A stretch of DNA of 56,464 nucleotides from Allofustis seminis DSM 15817 (GCF_000374325.1 NZ_KB894086.1:1-56464); one strand, 5' to 3'; numbered from the stretch's first letter, positions 32,766 to 42,186 are shown. Notes: generated by a model from the sequence alone, not told the origin. Program-made: numbers and translations.

Positions 32766-33599
32766 ATGAAAAATCTACCGATCGGCATGATTGATTCAGG
32801 GGTAGGTGGCTTAACTGTCTTAAAAGAAGCGATGCACCATTTACCAAATGAGTCATTTTATTATGTCGCAGATACGGCACACTGCCCATATGGTTCAAAG
32901 TCAACGCACGATATTAAACAATATGTTTGGCAGATGATTCAATTTTTATTAAATAAAAAAATTAAATTGCTTGTTCTTGCATGTAATACGGCTTCTGCTA
33001 TTTTTTTGAAGGATCTTGAAAAAGAATTGTCCATCCCAGTGATTGGAGTAATTCAGCCTGGAAGTCAAAAAGCAGTGACAGTAACACAAAATGAACGTAT
33101 TGCAGTTATCGCAACAGAGGCAACGATTCAAAATGGTGAATATGAGCGTTCAATTAAACAACTCAATGCGGATATTCAATTTAAGGGACTTTCATGTCCA
33201 ACATTTGTCCAATTAGTAGAGTCCGAAAGATATCTACTGCCTTCTGCACAAGCAGAAGTTGATGAAGTATTATCCCCATTGAAAGATTTTGAAATGGATA
33301 CTTTAGTTTTAGGATGTACCCATTATCCTCTTTTACGTCCTCAAATTGAACAAAGTATTGCAAAAGATGTGCAGATTGTTGATGCGGGTGTGGAATCTGT
33401 TGAAATAATTATCCAAACGCTATTACATAATAAAATATCTCGTGATATAACTAGCACCCATCCAGAAGTTAAATTCTTTACTACTGGCGAAAAACATGGA
33501 TTTGAAGCAATTGGCAAACGGTGGCTAAATCGCAAACAAATGCAAGTAGAACAAATCGAACCAGGACAACTGGAGGGTTTTGTATGGAAAAAGAAATAG
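32766..33599 (+). CDS. murI: Glutamate racemase
   Basis: 277 aa. Makes D-glutamate for peptidoglycan. Both catalytic Cys motifs are present, VLACNTASA and VLGCTHYPLL, along with the N-terminal IGMIDSGVGGLTVLKE. ATG 32766 lies 7 nt after AAGGAAG; in-frame ATGs at 32745 and 32760 are less well placed. It overlaps rdgB by 16 bp. Confidence 0.96.
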   Translation: MKNLPIGMIDSGVGGLTVLKEAMHHLPNESFYYVADTAHCPYGSKSTHDIKQYVWQMIQFLLNKKIKLLVLACNTASAIFLKDLEKELSIPVIGVIQPGSQKAVTVTQNERIAVIATEATIQNGEYERSIKQLNADIQFKGLSCPTFVQLVESERYLLPSAQAEVDEVLSPLKDFEMDTLVLGCTHYPLLRPQIEQSIAKDVQIVDAGVESVEIIIQTLLHNKISRDITSTHPEVKFFTTGEKHGFEAIGKRWLNRKQMQVEQIEPGQLEGFVWKKK

Positions 33600-34189
33600 T
33601 TATTGCAACACATAATAAAGGTAAGGCCAGAGAGTTCCATGATTTATTTAAAGCATTAGGCTATAAAATAAAAACATTAAAAGATTTTCCAATGCTACCA
33701 GCAATAGAAGAAACAGGAACAACATTTGAAGAGAATGCATTGCTTAAAGCTCAGACGGTTGCTCATGCATTGAATATTCCAGTACTAGCAGATGATTCGG
33801 GGCTAGCCGTTGAATATTTGAATGGTGCTCCTGGTGTATATTCAGCACGATATGCGGGAATAGATGGCAATGACCGAAAGAACAATCAAAAATTGTTGGA
33901 AGCGTTAAAAGGTGTTCCATCAGAAGAAAGAGGAGCAAAATTTTTATGTACGCTCGCCCTCGTCAAACAAAATGAAGCACCCATTATTGTGACTGGTGAA
34001 GTTGAGGGTGTTATTTTAACGGAGCCGCAAGGAGAAAATGGTTTTGGATATGATCCACTCTTTTATATTCCAGCACTTGGAAAATCATTTGCAGAAATTT
34101 CAATAGAAGAAAAGAATAAACTAAGCCATCGTGCTAACGCTATAAAAAAACTTCGTCAACAACTGCCGAATTGGCTAAAAGAAGAATAA
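33584..34189 (+). CDS. rdgB: XTP/dITP diphosphatase (RdgB/HAM1 family)
   Basis: 201 aa. Removes XTP, dITP and ITP from the nucleotide pool. Motifs: IATHNKGKAREF at the N-terminus, ETGTTFEENALLKA, ADDSGLAVEYLNGAPGVYSA and GYDPLFYIP. GGAGG lies inside the end of murI, 7 nt before ATG 33584; the frame is open to 33521 but that overlaps murI. The murI-rdgB-phosphodiesterase-CBS order is known from other Firmicutes. Confidence 0.95.
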   Translation: MEKEIVIATHNKGKAREFHDLFKALGYKIKTLKDFPMLPAIEETGTTFEENALLKAQTVAHALNIPVLADDSGLAVEYLNGAPGVYSARYAGIDGNDRKNNQKLLEALKGVPSEERGAKFLCTLALVKQNEAPIIVTGEVEGVILTEPQGENGFGYDPLFYIPALGKSFAEISIEEKNKLSHRANAIKKLRQQLPNWLKEE

Positions 34190-34204
34190 GATAAGGAGAT
34201 TGTT

Positions 34205-34720
34205 ATGCGTGCATTAATTACTAGTGACACCCATACGCGTGATGCTGGGCTATATGAATTAGCGGAAAAATATCGAGAAACAATTGACTTGTGGATTCAT
34301 TGTGGCGATTCTGAGCTTGAGCCGACTGATCCTGCATTGAAGAATTTCCATGTTGTTTCTGGGAATACGGACTGTCCAGGAAATTTTCAACTTATTGAAG
34401 ATATTACATGGCATCAATTAAATATAATGGTCACACATGGCGACCGTTTTAATGTGAGATTTGGCATAGAAGAATTGTATAAAGAAGCCTTAAAAAGAAA
34501 GGCAAATATTGTATTTTATGGGCATACACATATTGCAAAAGTGGATAAAAAAGATTCGATTTACTTTATTAATCCTGGGAGTTTACATTTTCCTCGTGGG
34601 ACTTTCTCTCAAGGAACATATGCCATCTTAGAAGAAATGGATGGAAAGTATTTTATTACATTTTATACACAAGATCATCAACTCATAAAAGAATGGCGAC
34701 AAGAATTAATCTTTGATTAA
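34205..34720 (+). CDS. YfcE/MJ0936-type metallophosphoesterase
   Basis: 171 aa. Calcineurin-like core: SDTHTRDAGLYEL, WIHCGDSELE, VSGNTDCPG, VTHGDRFNV and FYGHTHIAKV supply the two-metal site. AAGGAGATT precedes ATG, 15 bp after rdgB. Cytoplasmic phosphodiesterase with unknown natural substrate. Confidence 0.92.
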   Translation: MRALITSDTHTRDAGLYELAEKYRETIDLWIHCGDSELEPTDPALKNFHVVSGNTDCPGNFQLIEDITWHQLNIMVTHGDRFNVRFGIEELYKEALKRKANIVFYGHTHIAKVDKKDSIYFINPGSLHFPRGTFSQGTYAILEEMDGKYFITFYTQDHQLIKEWRQELIFD

Positions 34721-34741
34721 GTAGGAGGGTATCAATATATT

Positions 34742-35227
34742 ATGATTAGTCAACGAATGAGAACAATGCTGATTGGAGATGGGAAGCAACTAATTCGTCC
34801 CGCATCAGAGATTGCGGTTATTGAAGAGAATAACAAGTTGGATCATGCACTACTTTTAATGACCAATAATCGTTATTCAGTCGTTCCTGTTTTGGATCGT
34901 GATTCTCATATTAAGGGATTGATTTCTCTACCCATTATTATTCAGGCGATTATGGGAATGACAGATATTCACTTTGAGCAGTTGGGAGATTATTATGTTA
35001 AAGAAGTGATGAATAAAGATTTTCCGCTTGTTCATGAGAATTATGAATTGGAAGATGTTTTGCAAAAGTTAGTGCATCACGCATTTATTCCAGTTGTTAA
35101 TGATGATGGAATATTTCAAGGGATTATTACGCGCAGTGAGATTTTAAAGGGAACTAACCACATTGTGCACAACTATGAGCCAAAATATATTGAGCCTATT
35201 TTAGAAATTTTAGAAGAAGATGAATAA
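34742..35227 (+). CDS. cbpB: CBS-domain protein, CbpB/DarB-like c-di-AMP target
   Basis: 161 aa made of two CBS motifs (about 10-75 and 80-150) and little else, matching Listeria CbpB and Bacillus DarB in size. Those bind c-di-AMP and, when free of it, activate the (p)ppGpp synthetase Rel or pyruvate carboxylase. TAGGAGGG lies before ATG, 21 bp after the phosphodiesterase gene, the same neighbourhood as cbpB elsewhere. The ligand is inferred from homology and from the presence of cdaA in this window. Confidence 0.8.
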   Translation: MISQRMRTMLIGDGKQLIRPASEIAVIEENNKLDHALLLMTNNRYSVVPVLDRDSHIKGLISLPIIIQAIMGMTDIHFEQLGDYYVKEVMNKDFPLVHENYELEDVLQKLVHHAFIPVVNDDGIFQGIITRSEILKGTNHIVHNYEPKYIEPILEILEEDE

Positions 35228-35230
35228 AAA

Positions 35231-35299
35231 AAGACTAGTCACTAAAGTCATGATAATAAAAGTTATATCATGAAATAGTGGACTAGTCTTTATTTTTTT
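35231..35299. terminator. Bidirectional terminator between cbpB and mscS-like genes
   Basis: Stem AAGACTAGTC/GACTAGTCTT encloses a second stem CATGATA/TATCATG and is followed by TATTTTTTT. It lies between convergent genes. Confidence 0.8.
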
Positions 35300-36194
35300 A
35301 TGAGAGGGGTTTTTGTAGCCCTTCTGTAGGAAGTGCGATATTTGCAGCAGTTAATGCTTCAATATATGCTTCAATAAAAATAGATGCAATGCGGATCTGG
35401 TTGCCCGGGGTTGTAAACATATCGACAATGACAACTAATTGGTCTTTTAGGTTGATGCTGAAAAGAATGCGTTTCGGTGGGGTGACTATTTCATCATATT
35501 GTCCAACTAATTCATCATTGACATGTTGTATGATTTTCTTCACGTGGTCTAGATTGGTACTTGGAAATAGTCTGAGACTTATGCGGGCACGCATTATACC
35601 TTGAGATTTATTACTCAAAGTTAAGATTTCGCGGTTGGGTACATAATGAATGGTACCATCGAAGTCTTTTATCTTAGTGGTTTTTAAGTTAATATCGACC
35701 ACATGTCCCTCAATACCTGCAACAAGAATATGGTCCCCGATGTCCAATTGATTTTCTAAAAGAATAGCAATGCCATTTGCGATATCTGCGACCAATCCCT
35801 GAGCGCCAAATGATATTGCCAATCCAACGATTCCAGCTCCCGCTAAAAGAGAACCTACTGGAATGGAAAAAAGTGTTAAGATAGTGTATATATAAGCAAA
35901 AATTAAAAAACCACGATATGTATTTAAGGTTAAATTACGGACGGTGCTGACACGTCCATTTTTTTCTGGGAGATTATGCATTCCCGTCTTGAAAATAAAT
36001 TGAATAAAATGTCGGCCAACGCGATGCAAAATAATAAAAATAATAGTGGCAAGTAATATTTTAATGAAAGTGGCTATAATATATTCTCCCATGGCTTGCC
36101 AATCTACTGATAGCCACCAGTTTCGGATGACATTTAGCGCCATGATGTGTGAAAAGAAGATATTTTGAGCCACAGAGTGTAAAATAATGTTCAA
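35298..36194 (-). CDS. MscS-family mechanosensitive channel
   Basis: 298 aa. Two or three N-terminal helices, then the pore-helix signature (LLAGAGIVGLAISFGAQGLV) and the beta domain (LDIGDHILVAGIEGHVVDIN). Releases solutes on hypo-osmotic shock. The start is unsure: TTG 36194 has a poor AGAAAG site, and ATG 36143 is the next choice without loss of the core. Convergent with cbpB. Confidence 0.88.
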   Translation of the reverse strand: MNIILHSVAQNIFFSHIMALNVIRNWWLSVDWQAMGEYIIATFIKILLATIIFIILHRVGRHFIQFIFKTGMHNLPEKNGRVSTVRNLTLNTYRGFLIFAYIYTILTLFSIPVGSLLAGAGIVGLAISFGAQGLVADIANGIAILLENQLDIGDHILVAGIEGHVVDINLKTTKIKDFDGTIHYVPNREILTLSNKSQGIMRARISLRLFPSTNLDHVKKIIQHVNDELVGQYDEIVTPPKRILFSINLKDQLVVIVDMFTTPGNQIRIASIFIEAYIEALTAANIALPTEGLQKPLS

Positions 36195-36332
36195 ATAATC
36201 ACAACTTTCTTTTTCTTTAGATCTAGTTTATCATATCCGTTCACTAAGTGAAATCTTAGCCAAATTGTTTGAATGTGATTATGGCTCATGTTATTCTAAA
36301 TAAGGACAAACAACTATGAAAGAGTGATAGGT

Positions 36333-36734
36333 ATGACCGGAGGAGAACTTGCATTAATCATTGCTGCAGTTGGTTTTTCTGCATTAATGTTAGCATTGGC
36401 TTTTGTTGTTTTAAAAGTCGCTAAGGTTGTTGAAGAACTCAACACAACCGTCAAAGAAGCCAACCAAACATTGAATGTTGTAACAAAAAATGCTGAACAT
36501 TTATTGATTGAAGTCGAAGGCATCTTAAATAAATCCAATACGACATTGGATGATATGAATGGAAAGTTATTATTAACAGATCCTTTATTCCAAGCTATTG
36601 GTGATTTGGGAGTTAGTGTTTCCGACTTAAATGAAGCAACACGTAATTTAACTTTAAAAGCAACAGGCAAAAATAAAAAAGCAGATCAAACAGATTTAAA
36701 AGATGTTGCACATGACACTGTGGATAAATTATAA
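36333..36734 (+). CDS. DUF948 protein (YtxG-like)
   Basis: 133 aa. One N-terminal helix (ELALIIAAVGFSALMLALAF), then a coiled coil rich in Asn and Thr (VKEANQTLNVVTKNAEHLL). DUF948 proteins precede YtxH and ccpA in Bacillus, as here. ATG 36333 is chosen over in-frame GTG 36324. Role unknown; linked to general stress in B. subtilis. Confidence 0.88.
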   Translation: MTGGELALIIAAVGFSALMLALAFVVLKVAKVVEELNTTVKEANQTLNVVTKNAEHLLIEVEGILNKSNTTLDDMNGKLLLTDPLFQAIGDLGVSVSDLNEATRNLTLKATGKNKKADQTDLKDVAHDTVDKL

Positions 36735-36744
36735 GGTGAATAAA

Positions 36745-37010
36745 ATGAAAATTACAAAGGAAAGTCGCAAAAAGGGACATTAACACTTGCAGGCTCTACA
36801 GTAGGTGCAATTGTAGGAGTCAGTCTTTCCTTGCTTTTATCGAGTGAAAAGGGCAAAAAAATTCGAAAAAACTTCTCGCAAAAAACACAAATGATGCAAA
36901 TCCATGCTACTTATTTCCTAGAAAAAGCAGCAAAGCGTGGGCGACAAATTGCAGATGAAATTGTAGATTATGTTCAGGATAACTCTAGCGACTCTTTTGG
37001 TGAAGAATGA
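36745..37010 (+). pseudogene. YtxH-domain gene with a single-base frameshift
   Basis: ATG 36745 (after AAGGTG) encodes MKITKESRKKGH and hits TAA at 36781. In the -1 frame from there the rest of a YtxH protein is perfect (TLTLAGSTVGAIVGVSLSLL, then EKGKKIRKNF and a helical C-terminus to TGA 37008). The shift lies in CGCAAAAAGGGACA; one missing A or G in this run explains it. It is either a real mutation, a phase-variable tract, or a sequencing error. Behind DUF948 and before ccpA as in Bacillus. Confidence 0.85.
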
Positions 37011-37100
37011 ATATCTCTCATTAAATGAGTTATGATATAGGGTAGGACATGTTAGGAGAAGTAGGTAGAAAAGAGTATTAACCATTTAAAAATGAATAAA

Positions 37101-37134
37101 AAAAGGCATCGCATTGCGCGATGCCTTTTTAGTT
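37101..37134 (+). terminator. Terminator of the ytxG/ytxH-like operon
   Basis: Stem AAAAGGCATCGC/GCGATGCCTTTT with a 4-nt loop, T-run after it; A-run before it, so it could act both ways. Confidence 0.88.
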
Positions 37135-37245
37135 TACTTTTTTAACAGAGCACTTTATAATATTGTGCTATAACATGAAAACCTTTTCTGAAAAACAACT
37201 ATGTTAGTTGCAATATGTCTAACTATTTGCTAAAGTAAATTCGAA

Positions 37246-37259
37246 TGAAAACGCTAACG
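37246..37259 (+). promoter_or_regulatory. cre site upstream of ccpA
   Basis: TGAAAACGCTAACG matches the catabolite-responsive element consensus (TGWAANCGNTNWCA) except at the final base. It lies about 42 bp before the ccpA start, consistent with autoregulation as in other Firmicutes. Confidence 0.7.
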
Positions 37260-37300
37260 GTGTATCAGCATCGGGGTAAAGAAGAAATGGGGGAAATAAT

Positions 37301-38311
37301 ATGGAAAAAGAAACCGTCACAATTTATGACGTGGCAAGAGAAGCAGGTGTATCAATGGCAACTGTTTCTCGTGTCGTCAATGGAAATCAAAATGTCAAAG
37401 AATCTACACGAAAAAAAGTGGAAGAAGTCATTCAACGCCTTAACTACCGTCCAAATGCTGTCGCAAGAGGACTCGCAAGTCGAAAAACAACGACAATCGG
37501 CGTTATTATTCCAGATGTGACCAACCTATACTTCAGTTCAATTGCCCGCGGTGTCGATGATGTGGCCTCAATGTATAAATATAATATTTTTATGGCAAAC
37601 TCTGATGGAGAAGAGAAAAAAGAAATACGTGTGTTACAAACGCTATTAGCCCAACAAGTCGATGGCGTTATTTATATGGGAAATACGATTGGCGATTATT
37701 TACGCAAAGAAATACGCTTATCACGTGTTCCAATTGTCTTGGCGGGGACAGTAGATTCCAAATCAGAATTTCCTGCGGTTCATATTAATTATGAAGATGC
37801 AACACGAGATGCTGTTAGAAAATTAGTTGAAACACATAATGAAAAAATTGCATTAATTATTGCAGACAAAAAATATCCAATTGACGAAACTTTACGTATG
37901 AATGGCTACCTTAAAGGATTGCAAGAAGCTGGAATTGAAGTGAATGAAGATTATATTATTCGAACACTTTATTCATATGAGCAAGGTGAAGTGGTATACA
38001 AACGGCTGAAAGAAATGGGTGTAACGGCGGCCGTTGTTTCTAATGATTTGTTGGCAGTATCAATTGTAGGTGCTGCATTAGACCACAATGAAAAAATTCC
38101 TGAAGATTTTGAAGTGATTACGAGTGATAACTCGATGCTTACAGAAGCAGTTCGCCCACAATTAACAACTATCAAGCAACCGCTTTATGATATTGGAGCC
38201 GTTGCGATGCGTATGCTCACAAAATTAATGGCGGGAGAAATGGATGAAGATACCTTAATGCGCCAATTCGAGCTACCATATGTGATTGATGAACGAAGAA
38301 CTACAAAATAA
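37301..38311 (+). CDS. ccpA: Catabolite control protein A
   Basis: 336 aa, LacI/GalR family. HTH at the N-terminus (TIYDVAREAGVSMATVSRVV), hinge helix (RPNAVARGLASRKT), then the periplasmic-binding-like effector domain with CcpA-type HPr-contact region. The master regulator of carbon catabolite repression, acting with HPr-Ser46-P at cre sites. AGAAGAAATGGGGG lies before ATG 37301. Ends at a strong terminator. Confidence 0.96.
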   Translation: MEKETVTIYDVAREAGVSMATVSRVVNGNQNVKESTRKKVEEVIQRLNYRPNAVARGLASRKTTTIGVIIPDVTNLYFSSIARGVDDVASMYKYNIFMANSDGEEKKEIRVLQTLLAQQVDGVIYMGNTIGDYLRKEIRLSRVPIVLAGTVDSKSEFPAVHINYEDATRDAVRKLVETHNEKIALIIADKKYPIDETLRMNGYLKGLQEAGIEVNEDYIIRTLYSYEQGEVVYKRLKEMGVTAAVVSNDLLAVSIVGAALDHNEKIPEDFEVITSDNSMLTEAVRPQLTTIKQPLYDIGAVAMRMLTKLMAGEMDEDTLMRQFELPYVIDERRTTK

Positions 38312-38314
38312 ATA

Positions 38315-38352
38315 AAAAAGCCACAAGCTCCAAAAGAGCTTGTGGCTTTTTT
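38315..38352. terminator. Bidirectional terminator between ccpA and pepF
   Basis: Stem AAAAAGCCACAAGCTC/GAGCTTGTGGCTTTTT with loop CAAAA. Ends of both convergent genes are within 12 bp. Confidence 0.92.
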
Positions 38353-38362
38353 TATTTTGCAA

Positions 38363-40156
38363 TTAAATATATTTTTCAGTTAATGTCATAAATTCTTCAA
38401 TGTCACGGTGGACAAGTTGAATGGCACTTTGCCAGAAGTCTTCTTTTGTTAGATCGACCCCTAAATGTTTTTGTGCTAATTCTTCAGTCGTCATACTTGC
38501 AGTATCTCTGAGCAGTGCAATATATTCTTTTTCAAAGCCGCTTTCGCTTTTTAGTGCTTCCGCATAGATTCCTTGACTAAAGAAATAACCAAAGGCATAA
38601 GGGAAATTATAAAAAGGTACATCTGTAATATAAAAATGTAACTTCGCTGCCCAGAACATCGGATGATAAGTGCTTAGAGAGTTTTCATAAGCTTCTTTTT
38701 GAGCAGCAAGCATTAATTCACTTAAACGCTGTGGACTGACGAATCCTTTTTGACGTTCATCATGATAGCTTCTTTCAAAGATATAACGAGCATGAATATT
38801 CATCATCATTGAAATGGCAAGACAGATTTTTGTATTTAATAAATTAATTTTTTCAAGTTCATTTGTGCTTTCTGCAATAGTTGCATCATTGACAATCTGT
38901 TCTGCGAATGTCGATGCTGTTTCCGCCACATTCATCGCATAATTTTGGTTCATAGCGGGAAGATCACGCATGACATGTGAATGAAATGCATGACCTAGTT
39001 CATGTGCAAGTGTGGAAACATTGTCAGCAGAGCCAGAAAATGTCATAAAAATACGTGATTCACCAGTTAAAGGAAGATCAGCGCAGTAGCCACCTGGGCG
39101 TTTACTAGGACGATCTTCAGCTTCTATCCAATGATTATCGAACGCTTTTTGTGCCATTTGTGCCATTTTAGGACTAAATGACGTAAAATGTTTAACGATA
39201 AATTGAGCAGCTTCTTCATAAGAATATTTCTTCTCTTCAAAATCACCTAATGTTACAGCGGCATCAACATCTAACCATCCTAATTGGTCCACTTGTAGCA
39301 GTTGTGCTTTGCGATTTAAAAAATCTACTAAAGGTTGTTTATTTTTGGCAATAGTCTCCCACATTGTATCCAGTGTTTCTTGTTTCATCCGATTATAAGT
39401 AAGCGGTTTTTCCATGTAATCTGTATAGTGATGAAGCTTATAATCTGTTAGTCTAAAGCCAGTTAAATGGTTGAAGATGCGTGAGAATAATGAGGCATGA
39501 TCATGCCATGTATTTTCCCAAATCGCCAATTTTTCCGCTCTTTCTTTTACGGTCGGCGCTGCATGCATATTATTTTCTGCTTGTCCTGCAGAGAGGATTT
39601 TAGTGTCATTTGCGACTTGGAATGGAAATTTCAAGGTACTGACTAAGTCGTCATACATTTCTCCCCAACCTTGAAAACCGTCAACCGCAAGTTCACTTAT
39701 GAGTTGTTCTTCATCTGTTGACAGAAGCTTTTGCGCTTCTTGCCGCATTTCGGTAAGTGGAAATTGACGTTTTTTCAGTGCCATATGGTCAAATAAGGCA
39801 TCAAAATCGATTGAACTCATCTGTCCAAGACTTTTTTGGAGGCGTGTTGAAAGATGTTCAAGTCGTGTCGCTAAAATGGTCATTGTGTTTAATTTCATGG
39901 CAGCAGTTTGGTCGCTCGTATCTGCTGAATATAAGCCACCTAAGAATGTGTTAGCTTCTGAAATGGCTTGTGTGATAGCTTCAATTTGTTTAATTATATC
40001 GATCAATGCTTCAGCATTTTTGCCATCCCAGTCATCTAAAGCACTTGCTAAGGTGGTAATATTTTTCTCTTCTGTCTGGATGAGTTGATTTAAAGCAGGG
40101 GAGTCGCTTCCACCCGCAAAAATGCGCTCCATATCCCATGTTTCTTGCATCGTCAT
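38363..40156 (-). CDS. pepF: Oligoendopeptidase F
   Basis: 597 aa, M3B family zinc oligopeptidase, full length. The metal motif is LAHELGHAFHS (HELGH), with the downstream Glu in NVAETASTFAEQ. Degrades medium-sized peptides in the cytoplasm. AAGAAGTGATAAG precedes ATG 40156. Monocistronic and convergent with ccpA. Confidence 0.95.
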   Translation of the reverse strand: MTMQETWDMERIFAGGSDSPALNQLIQTEEKNITTLASALDDWDGKNAEALIDIIKQIEAITQAISEANTFLGGLYSADTSDQTAAMKLNTMTILATRLEHLSTRLQKSLGQMSSIDFDALFDHMALKKRQFPLTEMRQEAQKLLSTDEEQLISELAVDGFQGWGEMYDDLVSTLKFPFQVANDTKILSAGQAENNMHAAPTVKERAEKLAIWENTWHDHASLFSRIFNHLTGFRLTDYKLHHYTDYMEKPLTYNRMKQETLDTMWETIAKNKQPLVDFLNRKAQLLQVDQLGWLDVDAAVTLGDFEEKKYSYEEAAQFIVKHFTSFSPKMAQMAQKAFDNHWIEAEDRPSKRPGGYCADLPLTGESRIFMTFSGSADNVSTLAHELGHAFHSHVMRDLPAMNQNYAMNVAETASTFAEQIVNDATIAESTNELEKINLLNTKICLAISMMMNIHARYIFERSYHDERQKGFVSPQRLSELMLAAQKEAYENSLSTYHPMFWAAKLHFYITDVPFYNFPYAFGYFFSQGIYAEALKSESGFEKEYIALLRDTASMTTEELAQKHLGVDLTKEDFWQSAIQLVHRDIEEFMTLTEKYI

Positions 40157-40488
40157 CTTATCACTTCTTTCTAATAGATGAGTTTAGTGTACATGAATTG
40201 TTCATAAATTTCATTTGAAATTATTCAAGCTTTATTTGCTTTTGCAATAAAAAAGTGTCTAGTTATTGAGTGAATGACCATCTTTTTAATTTTGCAGAAG
40301 GATAATGATGGGCAATATTTTTATAATGAAAGATATCTTCTTATCTTGCGTACTTTAATAGTATTCACCTAGTATAATGGTTAGAATTATTTTTAATGTT
40401 GAGCGGTAGAGTGTATTTTGACACATTTATTTTTTTAGAAAAATATGCTATAATAATTGTATTATTATATAGAAATGGACGTGAAGAA
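40157..40488. other. 332-bp pepF-yebC divergent intergenic region
   Basis: AT-rich with no gene. An extended -10 (TGC-TATAAT, 40446-40454) lies 35 bases before the yebC start and TTGACA at 40419-40424 is too far upstream (25 nt) to be its normal -35. AGTATAATGG at 40371-40380 may be a second, weaker start. I see no riboswitch or small RNA. Confidence 0.4.
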
Positions 40489-41226
40489 ATGGCAGGACAT
40501 TCTAAATGGGCGAACATTAGAGTTCGAAAAGGCGCACAGGACAAAAAACGTGGAAAAATTTTCCAAAAATTGGTACACGCAATTTATAAAGCTGCAAAAG
40601 CTGGTGGCCCTGACCCGGATATGAACCCGCCACTTCGTTTAGCAATAGAAAAAGCACGTGGAGAAAATATGCCAAATGACAATATTGAGCGTGCAATTAA
40701 ACGTGCGACGGATCCGGCCGAAAGTGCGAACTTCCATGAAGTAATTTATGAAGGTTATGGACCAGACGGCGTAGCGATTTACGTGGAAGCTTTGACGGAT
40801 AATGTGAACCGAACAGCAACTAATGTGAGAACTGCAATTCATAAAAATGGCGGTAGCTTAGGAGAAAAAGGCTCCGTTGCATATATGTTTGATCGCAAAG
40901 GGTATATTGCAATTTTGCGAGATGGCTTAGATGTTGATGAAGATACGATGCTTATGAGCGTTTTAGATGCAGGTGGTGAAGATTTGCACACCAGTGAAGA
41001 AGCATTTGAAATTTATACGGAAACGAGTGATTTTGCTGCAGTTCGTGATGCTCTTGACCAAGAATACAAACTTGAAGAAGCAGATTTAGTGATGATACCG
41101 AAAACAAAAGTGCAAGTTGAAGAAAGTACAAAAGAAAAACTTCTAAATATGTTTGATGCTCTTGAAGATGATGATGATGTAACAGAAGTCTATCACAATG
41201 CAATTCTTGACGAAGAAGATGAATAA
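40489..41226 (+). CDS. yebC: YebC/PmpR-family regulator or translation factor
   Basis: 245 aa, typical length, beginning MAGHSKWANIRVRKGAQDKK. YebC proteins act as transcriptional regulators and, in recent work, as factors easing translation of proline-rich stretches. The Gly/Asn-rich core (IHKNGGSLGEKGSVAYMF) is intact, and an acidic tail ends the protein. ATG 40489 fits the family start; the frame is open 31 codons further but without a ribosome site. Confidence 0.95.
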   Translation: MAGHSKWANIRVRKGAQDKKRGKIFQKLVHAIYKAAKAGGPDPDMNPPLRLAIEKARGENMPNDNIERAIKRATDPAESANFHEVIYEGYGPDGVAIYVEALTDNVNRTATNVRTAIHKNGGSLGEKGSVAYMFDRKGYIAILRDGLDVDEDTMLMSVLDAGGEDLHTSEEAFEIYTETSDFAAVRDALDQEYKLEEADLVMIPKTKVQVEESTKEKLLNMFDALEDDDDVTEVYHNAILDEEDE

Positions 41227-41246
41227 TTACTAAGGAAGCGATTGTT

Positions 41247-42149
41247 ATGAAAGAAGTATGGGTAATTGTTAATCCTTCTTCTGGTGCAGATAAAGCAACA
41301 GAATATGTAGGACTTCTTTTTAATTCATATTTAAAAGATGCACCTAAAGTTACGATCTTGCAAACGCGCCAAGCATTTGATGCAACTGAGTTCGCAAAGC
41401 AGGCGGCACAAGCAGGTGCAGAGTATCTTTTCATTATGGGCGGCGATGGAACGATTAATGAAGGGATTCAAGGTTTATTAGCCATTGAAAAAAGCCAACG
41501 TCCCATTTTAGGAATAATTCCTTTAGGGACAACGAATAATTTGGCACGTATGCTGAATTATCCCCTTAATATTAAGACGCTGATCGAAAATTTTGATCAA
41601 TCCAAACCTATTGAAATGGATGTTGCATCAGTGAATGATAAATATTTTGTAAGTACTTTGTCTGGTGGAACAGTTCCTGAAAGCGTACAAAATGCAGATG
41701 AAGATCTCAAATCAACGCTCGGTCCTCTAGCATATCTTATTGAAGGAATGCGCGCTTTAAGTGATGAAAAAGTTCAAAAGTTTTATTTGAATATGGATGG
41801 TCAAGATGAGCGTGTAGAGCTTGGAATGTTCGTTGTAGGAAATAGCAATATGATTTTTGGAATTCCTAACTTCTTTCCAGAAGCACGAATTGATGATGGA
41901 AAGTTACATTTTATGGGATTGAAGGAAACAACATCACTAGAAAAAATAAGCCTAGTTCCTAATTTATTGATGAATGATACAATGGAATCAGAACATATCG
42001 TCTCAGCCTCTTTTGAAGAAGCAACCATTGAAGTAGAAGGTACACATGAGCATGCAGTAACCATTGATGGCGATGTTGGGCCGCATTACCCTATTCATGT
42101 GGCAATTCATCCTAAAGAAATTAAAGTTCTCTATTTTGAAAATGAATAA
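41247..42149 (+). CDS. Diacylglycerol kinase-family lipid kinase (YegS/DgkB type)
   Basis: 300 aa. N-terminal NPSSGADKA loop and nucleotide motif FIMGGDGTINEG, then PLGTTNNLARML, then the beta-sandwich C-terminal domain ending HAVTIDGDVGPHYP. Soluble kinase phosphorylating diacylglycerol or related lipids. AAGGAAGCG precedes ATG, 20 bp after yebC, so co-transcription is likely. True substrate unproven. Confidence 0.9.
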   Translation: MKEVWVIVNPSSGADKATEYVGLLFNSYLKDAPKVTILQTRQAFDATEFAKQAAQAGAEYLFIMGGDGTINEGIQGLLAIEKSQRPILGIIPLGTTNNLARMLNYPLNIKTLIENFDQSKPIEMDVASVNDKYFVSTLSGGTVPESVQNADEDLKSTLGPLAYLIEGMRALSDEKVQKFYLNMDGQDERVELGMFVVGNSNMIFGIPNFFPEARIDDGKLHFMGLKETTSLEKISLVPNLLMNDTMESEHIVSASFEEATIEVEGTHEHAVTIDGDVGPHYPIHVAIHPKEIKVLYFENE

Positions 42150-42155
42150 TATATA

Positions 42156-42186
42156 AAAAGGGCAGTTCATTGAACTGTCCTTTTTT
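42156..42186. terminator. Bidirectional terminator between lipid kinase and antiporter genes
   Basis: Stem AAAAGGGCAGTTC/GAACTGTCCTTTT with a 3-nt loop and T6. It lies between convergent units. Confidence 0.88.

Noticed and set aside
36760-36790. Programmed -1 frameshift in the ytxH-like gene
   Set aside because: The run is C-AAA-AAG, not a proper X-XXY-YYZ slippery heptamer, and no stimulatory hairpin is visible; a simple indel is more likely.
40952-41434. 160-codon minus-strand ORF across yebC and the lipid kinase gene
   Set aside because: It spans two conserved plus-strand genes and encodes low-complexity Leu/His-rich sequence.
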